Origin: Pseudomonadota bacterium
GTDB lineage: Bacteria; Pseudomonadota; Gammaproteobacteria; Pseudomonadales; Azotimanducaceae
DNA length: 5,306 nucleotides
Assembly: GCA_009936895.1 (NCBI GenBank)
Contig: JAACDS010000088.1
Span: forward strand, 1 to 5,306
Reading direction: 5' to 3'
In this document: piece by piece, positions 1 to 5,306 of the stretch
Numbering within the stretch: position 1 is the stretch's first letter
Layout of the letters: every line of letters starts with the position of its first letter
Notes under the pieces: generated by a model
What the model saw: the letters and a program-made list of their open reading frames with translations, nothing else
What the model was told of the DNA's origin: nothing
The model's database searches: none
Program-made: the position numbers and the translations under genes

Positions 1-1
1 G

Positions 2-1270
2 CTACTCGACGATGGCTTGATAGGTCAGCACCTGAAAATCTTGACGAATGTTGATGTGCGAGTAAGGCCTCACCTGAGTCATCATGACAGCGACAAGCTC
101 TTGCTCCGGATCCAACCAAGACAGCGTGCAGTAAGCACCGCCCCAATACGCAGCGCCGGTGGATAACGGGGTCGCTGCGGCGCCGCGATCAACGACGACT
201 CCGTAACCGAGGCCAAACCCCATGCCGGGCCCGGGCAGCCAAAGATCTAAGTCGGCGGTGTGATTTTCCAGCATCAAGGAGACGGTCGAGGGTGCCAATA
301 ACCGGGCCCCATCCAAGTTGCCGCCATTGATCATGGCCAACTGAAAACGCAGATAATCTCTGGCGGTAGACACTAAACCCCCAGCTCCGCGGAAAAGGGT
401 TTTAGGTCCTTTGATCCACTGACTTTCTGCGCTGCCGGGATCCTGCAATTCGATTTTTTTGTCCGTACCAGGACGATATTGGGCCGCCAATCGCGGTGCG
501 TGCTCAGATTCGAGATAGAAGTGGGTGTCCGTCATGTCCAGCGGATTGAAAATTTGTTCTTTCAAGAACGCGTCCAATGACTGACCAGAGATAACCTCGA
601 CCAATCTGCCGACTACGTCGGTAGCCGCCGAATACTGCCATTGGGTTCCGGGTTGATAGTTCAGGGGCAGTCCGGCGAGCTTGGCGACCAACTCTGCGTT
701 GTCTCTTGGTGGTACGCGAAATGTTTGGCGATAGGTCTCGACGTCGCCGATGTAGGCGTTCGCGAGGCCTGCGGTATGAGTCAACATGTCTCGAATCTGG
801 ATAGGGCGCTGCAGTAGTTCCAATGTGTCTGTTGTTGGGTCGGCGCGGCTTGGGATTTTCACTTTCACGTCAGCGAATTCTGGAATGAATTTAGCTACCG
901 GGTCTCGTAACTGAAAATGGCCTTGCTCCCACAGCATCATCAGAGCCGTCGACGTGATGGGTTTGGTCATGGAAGCAATGCGAAAGATTGTATCGTCCCG
1001 CATGGCCTTGCCTGCGCCGACGTCCATATCTCCCAAGGCCGAAAAGTGGACGAGCTTACCCTTACGGACAATTGCGGTTACAACACCCGGCGTCAAAGAC
1101 TCATCAATGTAGCGTTGCATGGCTGGTTCGATTCTCGCCAGCCGCTCCGAGGACATACCGACAGATTCTGGGGTTGCAGACGGTATTTCACCTGCGGTCG
1201 CTCCTAATGATCCAAGGATCAAGGCTGAGGTCACGAAGAACGTTGCTGCTGGATTTTTGACGAATGACAT
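2..1270 (-). CDS. Exported serine hydrolase, class C beta-lactamase / family VIII esterase-like
   Basis: This is a complete 422-residue protein of the beta-lactamase-related (AmpC/EstB/DD-peptidase) fold. The N-terminus is a Sec signal peptide, with a basic start, a hydrophobic core at about residues 9-23 and an Ala-Thr-Ala site at 24-26. The nucleophile motif SMTK lies at 100-103 (Ser100, Lys103). The catalytic tyrosine is Tyr213 in a YSAATDVVG stretch. The third motif is WGG at 376-378, where beta-lactamases have KTG. The WGG form is typical of EstB-like family VIII carboxylesterases, so an ester- or short-acyl-cleaving periplasmic enzyme is more likely than a true antibiotic beta-lactamase. 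The length is slightly above EstB (about 390), which the signal peptide explains. The ATG is preceded by AGGA (minus strand of 1279-1282) with 8-nt spacing. The gene lies 99 bp downstream of the GST gene on the same strand, but a hairpin lies between them. The fold is certain; the substrate is unknown. Confidence 0.9.
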   Translation of the reverse strand: MSFVKNPAATFFVTSALILGSLGATAGEIPSATPESVGMSSERLARIEPAMQRYIDESLTPGVVTAIVRKGKLVHFSALGDMDVGAGKAMRDDTIFRIASMTKPITSTALMMLWEQGHFQLRDPVAKFIPEFADVKVKIPSRADPTTDTLELLQRPIQIRDMLTHTAGLANAYIGDVETYRQTFRVPPRDNAELVAKLAGLPLNYQPGTQWQYSAATDVVGRLVEVISGQSLDAFLKEQIFNPLDMTDTHFYLESEHAPRLAAQYRPGTDKKIELQDPGSAESQWIKGPKTLFRGAGGLVSTARDYLRFQLAMINGGNLDGARLLAPSTVSLMLENHTADLDLWLPGPGMGFGLGYGVVVDRGAAATPLSTGAAYWGGAYCTLSWLDPEQELVAVMMTQVRPYSHINIRQDFQVLTYQAIVE

Positions 1271-1278
1271 GAACGTGA

Positions 1279-1282
1279 TCCT
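1279..1282 (-). promoter_or_regulatory. Ribosome binding site of the serine hydrolase gene
   Basis: AGGA read on the minus strand, 8 nt before the ATG at 1270. It supports that start, which also gives a full signal peptide. Confidence 0.6.
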
Positions 1283-1295
1283 GTTTGTGCGTGCC

Positions 1296-1314
1296 CCTGT
1301 AGCCTGTAGCCTGT
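1296..1314. repeat. 7-bp short tandem repeat, about 2.7 copies
   Basis: The unit CCTGTAG occurs twice in full, followed by CCTGT, in perfect tandem. It lies 25 nt upstream of the serine hydrolase ATG, in the presumed 5' leader or promoter of that gene and outside any coding region. The unit length is not a multiple of three, and slippage here would change leader or promoter spacing without touching a protein. With so few copies it may be simply a small duplication. Confidence 0.75.
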
Positions 1315-1334
1315 GTCCCCCAGGAGGCCAGCAA

Positions 1335-1356
1335 AGCGCAGTGTGACCACTGCGCT
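1335..1356 (-). terminator. Hairpin, probable terminator of the GST gene
   Basis: AGCGCAGTG at 1335-1343 pairs perfectly with CACTGCGCT at 1348-1356, giving a 9-bp GC-rich stem with a 4-nt loop. It begins 13 nt past the GST stop codon. Read on the minus strand it is followed by TTTGC, so the U-tract is short and termination may be partial. The stem could therefore attenuate rather than block read-through into the serine hydrolase gene. No equally good T-run follows on the plus strand. Confidence 0.7.
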
Positions 1357-1369
1357 GTTGGCAGAAAGT

Positions 1370-1993
1370 CTACTTGGCCGCAGCTTCCTCAGTCACCTGA
1401 GCAATGCTTGGGTGCGATGCCAGCATCGTCATCAGCTCACTGATTTGTGGGTAGTCGGCAAGCAAGTCAGCGTCGAACATTTTCTGCGATATAGCCGACG
1501 CCAACCCCATGCTGTAGTAGGTGTAGAGATCTGCGATGCCAAAGGTTGCGCCAGCGGCATAAGGCTTGCAGACCATGAGCTGGGAAACCGCTTGCATCCC
1601 ACGGGTAACTTCCTGGCGGGTGGTTTCGATCAGCTCGTCACTTGCTGTGCCACCAAACATAGCGGCGGGCAGCAGTCGGCGAGCGGCGAGTTCAACGTCG
1701 AGCTTGATATGCAGAGCGAGCTCCAAGGCCTTCGCGGCGGCAACTGGGTCGGCGGGTAGTAGTGCTGGCTCCGGCTGAATTCGCTCGAGATAGCTGACGA
1801 TGGCAAGTGACTCAGAAATGTATTCGCCGTTTACCTCAATGGAAGGCATCTTCCCCATTGGGCTGCGTGCCAGATTGTCTTCTTTCTGGGTGGGCGGTGC
1901 CTTCACCTCTTCAAACTCCAGCCCTTTCTCGATCATTACAGCCTTGACGAGACTGTAATAATTGCTCATTCGCAATCCATATAGTTTGATCAT
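1370..1993 (-). CDS. Glutathione S-transferase family protein
   Basis: This is a complete 207-residue cytosolic GST-like protein, the usual length for the family. The N-terminal thioredoxin-like domain (about 1-75) opens with a beta strand and a loop SNYYS at 10-14, the region that holds the catalytic Ser, Cys or Tyr in GSTs. The cis-proline is Pro50 in KMPSIEV. The gamma-glutamyl-binding pair is Glu61-Ser62, in ESLAIVSYLE. The all-alpha C-terminal domain (about 88-205) contains FGIADLYTYY with the conserved folding aspartate, Asp155. The family conjugates glutathione to electrophiles or uses it as a cofactor in reductive or isomerising steps. The exact class and substrate cannot be read from the sequence. 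The ATG follows a strong GGGAGAGG site. The gene is divergent from the sirtuin gene and is followed by a hairpin. An alternative role is a non-catalytic stress protein of the same fold. Confidence 0.9.
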   Translation of the reverse strand: MIKLYGLRMSNYYSLVKAVMIEKGLEFEEVKAPPTQKEDNLARSPMGKMPSIEVNGEYISESLAIVSYLERIQPEPALLPADPVAAAKALELALHIKLDVELAARRLLPAAMFGGTASDELIETTRQEVTRGMQAVSQLMVCKPYAAGATFGIADLYTYYSMGLASAISQKMFDADLLADYPQISELMTMLASHPSIAQVTEEAAAK

Positions 1994-1995
1994 GT

Positions 1996-2003
1996 CCTCT
2001 CCC
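1996..2003 (-). promoter_or_regulatory. Strong ribosome binding site of the GST gene
   Basis: GGGAGAGG on the minus strand, ending 2 nt before the ATG; the GGAG part is spaced by 5 nt. It fixes the GST start at 1993. Confidence 0.7.
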
Positions 2004-2064
2004 TACTTTTTGTATGACTTAAATTGTCCGTTCTGAGGTAACGAGTGTAGCGAACACCTAAACG

Positions 2065-2096
2065 GAATACGCTACCGCTCCCAAAGAATGCGCTAC
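2065..2096. repeat. Direct repeat GAAT(A/G)CGCTAC, two copies 21 bp apart
   Basis: The copies are GAATACGCTAC at 2065-2075 and GAATGCGCTAC at 2086-2096, matching at 10 of 11 positions. An inverted partial copy, GTAGCG, is at 2047-2052. They occupy the 114-bp spacer between the divergent GST and sirtuin genes. A repeat start-to-start distance of 21 bp is two helical turns, so both copies face the same side of the DNA, as expected for a tandem binding site. No regulator is identified; the operator role is inference. Confidence 0.45.
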
Positions 2097-2107
2097 GCTA
2101 GATTGCA

Positions 2108-2935
2108 ATGAATACTGGAAACTCTCAATCGAAACTCGCTGCCCTCAAGACGTTTATTCAACAGCGTGAGAACTTGCTGGTCATCACCGGAGCCGGCATC
2201 AGCACGGTATCGGGTATTGGTGACTACCGAGACCAGGCCGGGAATTGGAAGCGGCCACAGCCGGTAACCCACCAGGATTTTCTGGCCAGCCGTGCTTGGC
2301 GGCAGCGCTACTGGGCGCGAAGTCAGCTGGGCTATCCTTCTTTTTTGTCAGCGCAACCCAACAGCGCCCATGATGCGCTGGTGCGGATGGAACAGGCGGA
2401 TCAGTTGTGCGGCTTGGTCACGCAAAACGTCGATCGACTGCACCAGCAGGCCGGACATCAAAACGTTGTGGATTTGCACGGTAGACTCGATCAAGTGATC
2501 TGTATTGACTGCCGGACCTTAGTGGGTCGCGATGTCGTTCAAGAGTGGTTGGAAGCCCAAAACCCCCAGCTGCAATCGCAATCCTTTAGCCCTGCACCTG
2601 ACGGAGACGCCGATGTAGTGACGGATTTTTCCGCGATTGAGGTGCCCAGCTGCGACCATTGCGGCGGGATATTGAAGCCCCATGTGGTCTTTTTTGGTGA
2701 CAGCGTTGACCGCGACGTGGTGGATCACGTCAGGTGCCAAGTGGATTCTGCGGACGGGGTGCTGGTGGGTGGTTCTTCCTTGATGGTGTTTTCCAGTTTT
2801 CGTTTTGTTCGTCAAGCGCATGCCAAGAGGGTTCCGATTGCTGCCTTGAATCAAGGCGTGACTCGAGCCGACGAACTCTTCACCTTAAAAGTGAACGAAT
2901 CCAGCACAGCATTAGACGCCCTGATCCCACGGTAG
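2108..2935 (+). CDS. NAD-dependent protein deacylase, class II (SIRT4-like) sirtuin
   Basis: This is a complete 275-residue sirtuin of the Sir2 family, which uses NAD+ to remove acyl groups from lysines and releases nicotinamide and O-acyl-ADP-ribose. Visible in order: GAGIS at 28-32 and SGIGDYR at 35-41 (NAD pocket), the class II type stretch RQRYWARS at 65-72, TQNVDRLH at 105-112, and the catalytic His124 in DLHGRL. Zinc ligands are Cys132/Cys135 and Cys182/Cys185, followed by KPHVVFFGD. GGSSLMVFSS at 221-230 and NQG at 248-250 complete the nucleotide site. The family motif is normally GIPD; here residue 38 is Gly instead of Pro. An in-frame TAG at 2099-2101, only 6 nt before the ATG, rules out a longer protein, and no Shine-Dalgarno sequence precedes it. 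The protein is cytosolic. The next gene follows after 56 nt on the same strand. Family assignment is very secure; acyl specificity is unknown. Confidence 0.95.
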   Translation: MNTGNSQSKLAALKTFIQQRENLLVITGAGISTVSGIGDYRDQAGNWKRPQPVTHQDFLASRAWRQRYWARSQLGYPSFLSAQPNSAHDALVRMEQADQLCGLVTQNVDRLHQQAGHQNVVDLHGRLDQVICIDCRTLVGRDVVQEWLEAQNPQLQSQSFSPAPDGDADVVTDFSAIEVPSCDHCGGILKPHVVFFGDSVDRDVVDHVRCQVDSADGVLVGGSSLMVFSSFRFVRQAHAKRVPIAALNQGVTRADELFTLKVNESSTALDALIPR

Positions 2936-2980
2936 CGCAGGGAATAGTGGAGGGGTAGGATCACAGAATCGCGAAGCAAC

Positions 2981-2984
2981 AGGA
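2981..2984 (+). promoter_or_regulatory. Ribosome binding site of the exported small protein
   Basis: AGGA, 7 nt before the ATG at 2992. It favours this start over Met7 at 3010, which has no comparable site. Another ATG at 2985 is out of frame. Confidence 0.6.
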
Positions 2985-2991
2985 ATGAGAT

Positions 2992-3615
2992 ATGTTGAAA
3001 ACGCTCTCTATGACGAAAACAAAGATCGCCGGTTTGGTATGTGGTTGCAAAATGTTGGTGCTGGCGGTCTTGTTGTCGGGCGCTGCGGCAAGCCGCGCGG
3101 ATGTAGCGAATGACGCGCTGCCATCGGACCAAGAGGCAGTAGTCGTTGCCCAACAGCGGATTAGCACGATCTTAGCTGGCGACGCGAATGCACCTGAGAT
3201 GCAAGGGGAGCAATGCTTGCCAAGTCGCCGTATTCGTAGCGTCGACGTGCTGGACGGTCGGACGTTGATTTTTGATCTGGGACGCGATCGCAACTATCTG
3301 GTGCGCTTGAATCGCCAGTGTTTTGGGCTGCGGCGCAATACGCCCATCAGTTACGAAATTACCGGTGGCCGCCTCTGCCGGCTTGACGGCATTCGTGCAC
3401 TGGAGAATTGGGGCGTCAATCGGTTGGTGCCTGGTCCGCGCTGTTCTATTCCCTCTTTTATCGCGATAAATGACATCGAGCGTTCGGTAGTAGAGGAGCG
3501 GATAGCCGCGGATAAAGCTGCGAAAGTCGCTCAGCTTAAGGCCGACAAAGCGGCCCGCAAGGCGGCCAAAAGAGCAGAAAGAGAAGCCAAAGAAAACGCA
3601 AAGACTGCCGCTTAG
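2992..3615 (+). CDS. Exported four-cysteine protein with Lys/Ala-rich tail, DUF6491-like
   Basis: This is a 207-residue protein of unknown function. The N-terminus is basic, with a hydrophobic stretch at about 21-33 and a likely signal-peptidase site near Ala-Ser-Arg-Ala at 33-36, so it is probably periplasmic. The core (about 70-160) reads as a small beta-rich domain with Cys75, Cys110, Cys129 and Cys151, enough for two disulfides. Short motifs are RIRSVDVLDGRTLIFDL, YLVRLNRQCFGLRR and GGRLCRLDGIR. From memory this pattern resembles DUF6491, a family without an assigned function; I cannot confirm that here. The last 45 residues or so (from about 163) are a highly charged predicted helix of repeated Asp-Lys-Ala-Ala-Lys type blocks, an unusual addition. 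The gene follows the sirtuin after 56 nt with no visible terminator, so co-transcription is possible. It converges with the LLM oxidoreductase gene, leaving 22 bp between the stops. Confidence 0.8.
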   Translation: MLKTLSMTKTKIAGLVCGCKMLVLAVLLSGAAASRADVANDALPSDQEAVVVAQQRISTILAGDANAPEMQGEQCLPSRRIRSVDVLDGRTLIFDLGRDRNYLVRLNRQCFGLRRNTPISYEITGGRLCRLDGIRALENWGVNRLVPGPRCSIPSFIAINDIERSVVEERIAADKAAKVAQLKADKAARKAAKRAEREAKENAKTAA

Positions 3616-3637
3616 TGCGCAAGGCAAGCGACGTGGC

Positions 3638-4660
3638 TTACCGGTTCAGCACCAGCTCGGCCAATGTTTCCAGTTCGCCTGGACTCCGAGCGGAGACGTT
3701 GAGCGATGTAACCGGCGTTTCATCCCAAGCCTGCAGACGGTCACGAATTTTATCGATCGATCCGACCAAGGAGATTTCGTCTGCCAGTTTGTCAGGCACT
3801 GCCATGGCGGCTTCGTCTTTTTTACCTGCCAAGTACAGATCTTGAATAACCGCAGCCTCTGCTTCGAAACCAAACCGGCTGATCAGTTCTTTGTGGAAGT
3901 TTCGATCCTTTGCACCCATGCCGCCGATGTAGAGGGCGAGCATGTGTTTGACTGGGATTAGGCCCTTTTCTTCATTATCCGTGATGTTGACCACGATGCC
4001 TTGAGTGACCTCAAAGTCGGCCTTGGCGTTGGACAGTGATGCTGAGTAGACCTCTTGGCGAAAAGGGGAATGATAAAGTGGTAACCAGCCGTCGGCAATT
4101 TCCGCCGCCAAGGCGACGTTCTTTGGCCCCTCTGCGCCCATCATAATGGGTAGATCCGCACGCAGGGGATGCACAATGGATCTGAGTGGTTTTCCCAGTC
4201 CCCAGCTGCCCTCGCCGCTGAAGGGCAGTGGGTAATGAGGGCCGTCGTTTGCGACGGGCTCTTCTCGCGCCAGAACCTGTTTGATGATGGAAATGTACTC
4301 TCGGGTGCGCGCCAGCGGCTTGGCGAAGGGGCCACCGTACCATCCCTCAACAACTTGAGGTCCAGAGACACCCAGGCCCAGAATCATGCGGCCGTTAGAC
4401 AGGTGATCCATGGTCAGAGCTGCCATGGCCATGGCCGTTGGCGTCCGCGCGGAAATTTGACAGATGCCAGTGCCCAGGCGGATGGTGCTGGTTTGAGCGC
4501 CAATCCACGCCAGCGGCGTAATGGCATCGCTGCCGTAGGCTTCTGCAGTCCAGACAGAGTCGTATCCCAGAGCTTCGGCTTTTTGGGCCATACCGATGTG
4601 ATGCGTCGGTGGCGTAGAGCCCCAATAGCCAAGAGAGAGTCCTAGTTTCATGTCCGTCAT
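3638..4660 (-). CDS. LLM-class oxidoreductase, F420-dependent Rv3520c-type
   Basis: This is a 340-residue luciferase-like monooxygenase superfamily protein with a TIM-barrel fold, using reduced F420 or FMN. The N-terminus MKLGLSLGYWG, then LGYDSVWTAEAYGSDAITPL at 31-50, RLGTGICQISARTP at 61-74, LGLGVSGPQVVEGWYG at 94-109, KPLARTREY at 114-122, VHPLRADLPI at 163-172 and GPKNVALAAEIADGWLP at 178-194 are the signature blocks of the Rv3520c-type F420 family as I recall it. The reading frame is open back to an ATG at 4795. I prefer the ATG at 4660 because family homology begins there, it gives the family's length, and the 45-residue extension has no motif. Met4 at 4651 is a further option. The ribosome site is weak (GGGG, about 8 nt upstream). 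Cofactor is uncertain: F420 is less common in proteobacteria, so check for its biosynthesis genes. The substrate is unknown. The gene converges with the exported Cys4 protein and is divergent from the MerR-type gene. Confidence 0.88.
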   Translation of the reverse strand: MTDMKLGLSLGYWGSTPPTHHIGMAQKAEALGYDSVWTAEAYGSDAITPLAWIGAQTSTIRLGTGICQISARTPTAMAMAALTMDHLSNGRMILGLGVSGPQVVEGWYGGPFAKPLARTREYISIIKQVLAREEPVANDGPHYPLPFSGEGSWGLGKPLRSIVHPLRADLPIMMGAEGPKNVALAAEIADGWLPLYHSPFRQEVYSASLSNAKADFEVTQGIVVNITDNEEKGLIPVKHMLALYIGGMGAKDRNFHKELISRFGFEAEAAVIQDLYLAGKKDEAAMAVPDKLADEISLVGSIDKIRDRLQAWDETPVTSLNVSARSPGELETLAELVLNR

Positions 4661-4853
4661 AAACAGCCCCAGTGATCGATGTCCGTATCTTTCCCTATGC
4701 CTAACCGTGTCGCTGTTCAGCAACCGGAATGCACGCCCCAATACGACAACGAAGCGAGAGCCAATGCAAGACTTTCCAGCGGTATGATCCAGCACTTTCT
4801 GGTGGGCTTTTCGGTCAAAACAATGAATATGCTGGCGAAATCGGCAGCGCGCA

Positions 4854-4882
4854 TAGGCACAGAATGGTTGCTACGCTATAGT
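4854..4882 (+). promoter_or_regulatory. Sigma70-like promoter of the MerR-type regulator gene
   Basis: TAGGCA at 4854-4859 (4 of 6 to TTGACA), a 17-bp spacer, and TATAGT at 4877-4882 (5 of 6 to TATAAT). Transcription would start near 4889, giving a leader of about 44 nt before the ATG at 4933. This is the best promoter in the window. The rest of the 272-bp divergent spacer (4661-4932) shows no gene I would defend and no clear minus-strand promoter for the LLM gene. Confidence 0.6.
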
Positions 4883-4916
4883 GGCAGGGTACGCCGCTTT
4901 GCTGGGGTTAGCAGCC

Positions 4917-4921
4917 TAAGG
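4917..4921 (+). promoter_or_regulatory. Probable ribosome binding site of the MerR-type gene
   Basis: TAAGG ends 11 nt before the ATG at 4933. This is somewhat long but the only candidate. An in-frame TAG at 4909-4911 limits the start to this ATG. Confidence 0.4.
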
Positions 4922-4932
4922 CCGATGACATC

Positions 4933-5306
4933 ATGACAGTTCTCCAATCTCCATCGACCAAGCGCACCGAGGGTGCCAATGGATACAGCACGCAGCATGT
5001 GGCGTATTTGTTGGGGCTGTCGGAAGCGCGTATTAGAGACTATGTGCGCCGCGACTTGCTCTCTCCTCAGCGCACCAGTCACGGCCATCTTCGTTTTTCA
5101 TTTCAAGATGTTGTGTTTCTTCGCGCGGCGAAGGGGCTTACAGACGCTGCCATCAGTGTGCGTCAGAGCAACCGCGCTCTGACCAAACTCAAAGCAGACC
5201 TTACACAGCTTGACTCTCTCAGCGCAGTTCGGATTTATGCCAACGGCAGTGTGGTTGAGGTACAGGACGATGAGAAAGCCTGGGAGGTTGAAAGCGGTCA
5301 GCTCAC
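4933..5306 (+). CDS. MerR-type HTH regulator, partial (right end off window)
   Basis: The first 124 codons are visible and open to the window edge. Residues 18-69 form a MerR-like winged helix-turn-helix: YSTQHVAYLLGLSEARIRDY is the recognition region, RRDLLSPQRTSHGHLRFSFQ the wing, and DVVFLRAAKGL the following helix. After a helical stretch (70-95) comes LSAVRIYANGSVVEVQDDEK and then WEVESGQL. That order (HTH, short linker, strand pair, W-ES-GQ) recalls larger MerR-HTH proteins that continue into tetratricopeptide repeats. The rest of the gene is not visible, so this is inference. No metal-binding cysteine is present in the visible part, so it is not a MerR/CueR-type metal sensor as far as can be seen. 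It is divergently transcribed from the LLM oxidoreductase, a common arrangement for a local regulator, but control of that gene is unproven. Confidence 0.8.
   Translation, partial: MTVLQSPSTKRTEGANGYSTQHVAYLLGLSEARIRDYVRRDLLSPQRTSHGHLRFSFQDVVFLRAAKGLTDAAISVRQSNRALTKLKADLTQLDSLSAVRIYANGSVVEVQDDEKAWEVESGQL

Noticed and set aside
2..1270. True antibiotic beta-lactamase
   Set aside because: The third motif is WGG rather than KTG, which points to the esterase-like branch of the fold.
1296..1314. CRISPR-like array
   Set aside because: The units are 7 bp and directly abutting, with no spacers.
1313..1759. Plus-strand open frame opposite the GST gene
   Set aside because: Antisense shadow of a confidently identified gene, with no family features.
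1994..2046. Promoter for the GST gene on the minus strand
   Set aside because: Candidate boxes (TTACCT and CATACA on the minus strand) are 19 bp apart and poor matches.
2519..2854. Minus-strand open frame opposite the sirtuin
   Set aside because: The sirtuin motifs in the plus frame are unmistakable; the antisense frame has none.
3172..3627. Minus-strand open frame opposite the exported Cys4 protein
   Set aside because: It ends over a gene with a good ribosome site and signal peptide; its own sequence is irregular and unrecognised.
3609..3630. Possible stem CGCTT/AAGCG between the two convergent stops as a shared terminator
   Set aside because: Only 5 bp with a 12-nt loop and no T-run on either strand.
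4169..4645. Plus-strand 158-codon open frame opposite the LLM gene
   Set aside because: Shadow frame; the minus-strand protein carries all family signatures.
4661..4795. N-terminal extension of the LLM oxidoreductase to an ATG at 4795
   Set aside because: The added 45 residues have no family motif, and the 340-residue form from 4660 matches the family's start and length.
4679..4936. Plus-strand 85-codon open frame whose TGA overlaps the MerR-type ATG
   Set aside because: No ribosome site, no recognisable domain, and the predicted promoter lies inside it; only the ATGA overlap speaks for it.

Overview
The window looks like an ordinary chromosomal segment of a free-living proteobacterium, most likely a gammaproteobacterium. 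It has a GC content that appears to be in the mid-fifties, tight gene packing, Shine-Dalgarno-led starts and Pseudomonas-like or marine-gammaproteobacterial protein sequences. The taxon is inferred from protein style only; there is no rRNA or marker gene to fix it. I see no transposase, integrase, phage gene, tRNA, CRISPR array or other sign of a mobile island.

Layout. Positions 2-1993 hold two genes on the minus strand. A glutathione S-transferase-like protein (1370-1993) is followed, after a good hairpin and a small 7-bp tandem repeat, by an exported serine hydrolase of the class C beta-lactamase / family VIII esterase fold (2-1270). A 114-bp divergent spacer carrying a direct repeat separates them from two plus-strand genes. 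These are a class II (SIRT4-like) sirtuin (2108-2935) and a small exported protein with four cysteines and a Lys/Ala-rich tail, probably DUF6491-like (2992-3615). These converge on a minus-strand LLM-class flavin/F420 oxidoreductase of the Rv3520c type (3638-4660). A 272-bp divergent spacer with a clear sigma70-like promoter then leads to a plus-strand MerR-type helix-turn-helix regulator (4933 onward), which runs off the right edge of the window.

How the genes may work together. The GST, the LLM oxidoreductase and the esterase-like hydrolase all suit small-molecule or xenobiotic metabolism, but nothing in the sequence links them to one pathway. The sirtuin and the exported protein may share a transcript: the gap is 56 nt and no terminator is visible. 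I found no convincing new multi-gene system. The points most worth a second look are local: the sirtuin start with almost no leader and no Shine-Dalgarno site, its Pro-to-Gly change in the NAD-binding motif, the 21-bp-phased direct repeat ahead of it, and the exported Cys4 protein with its basic tail.
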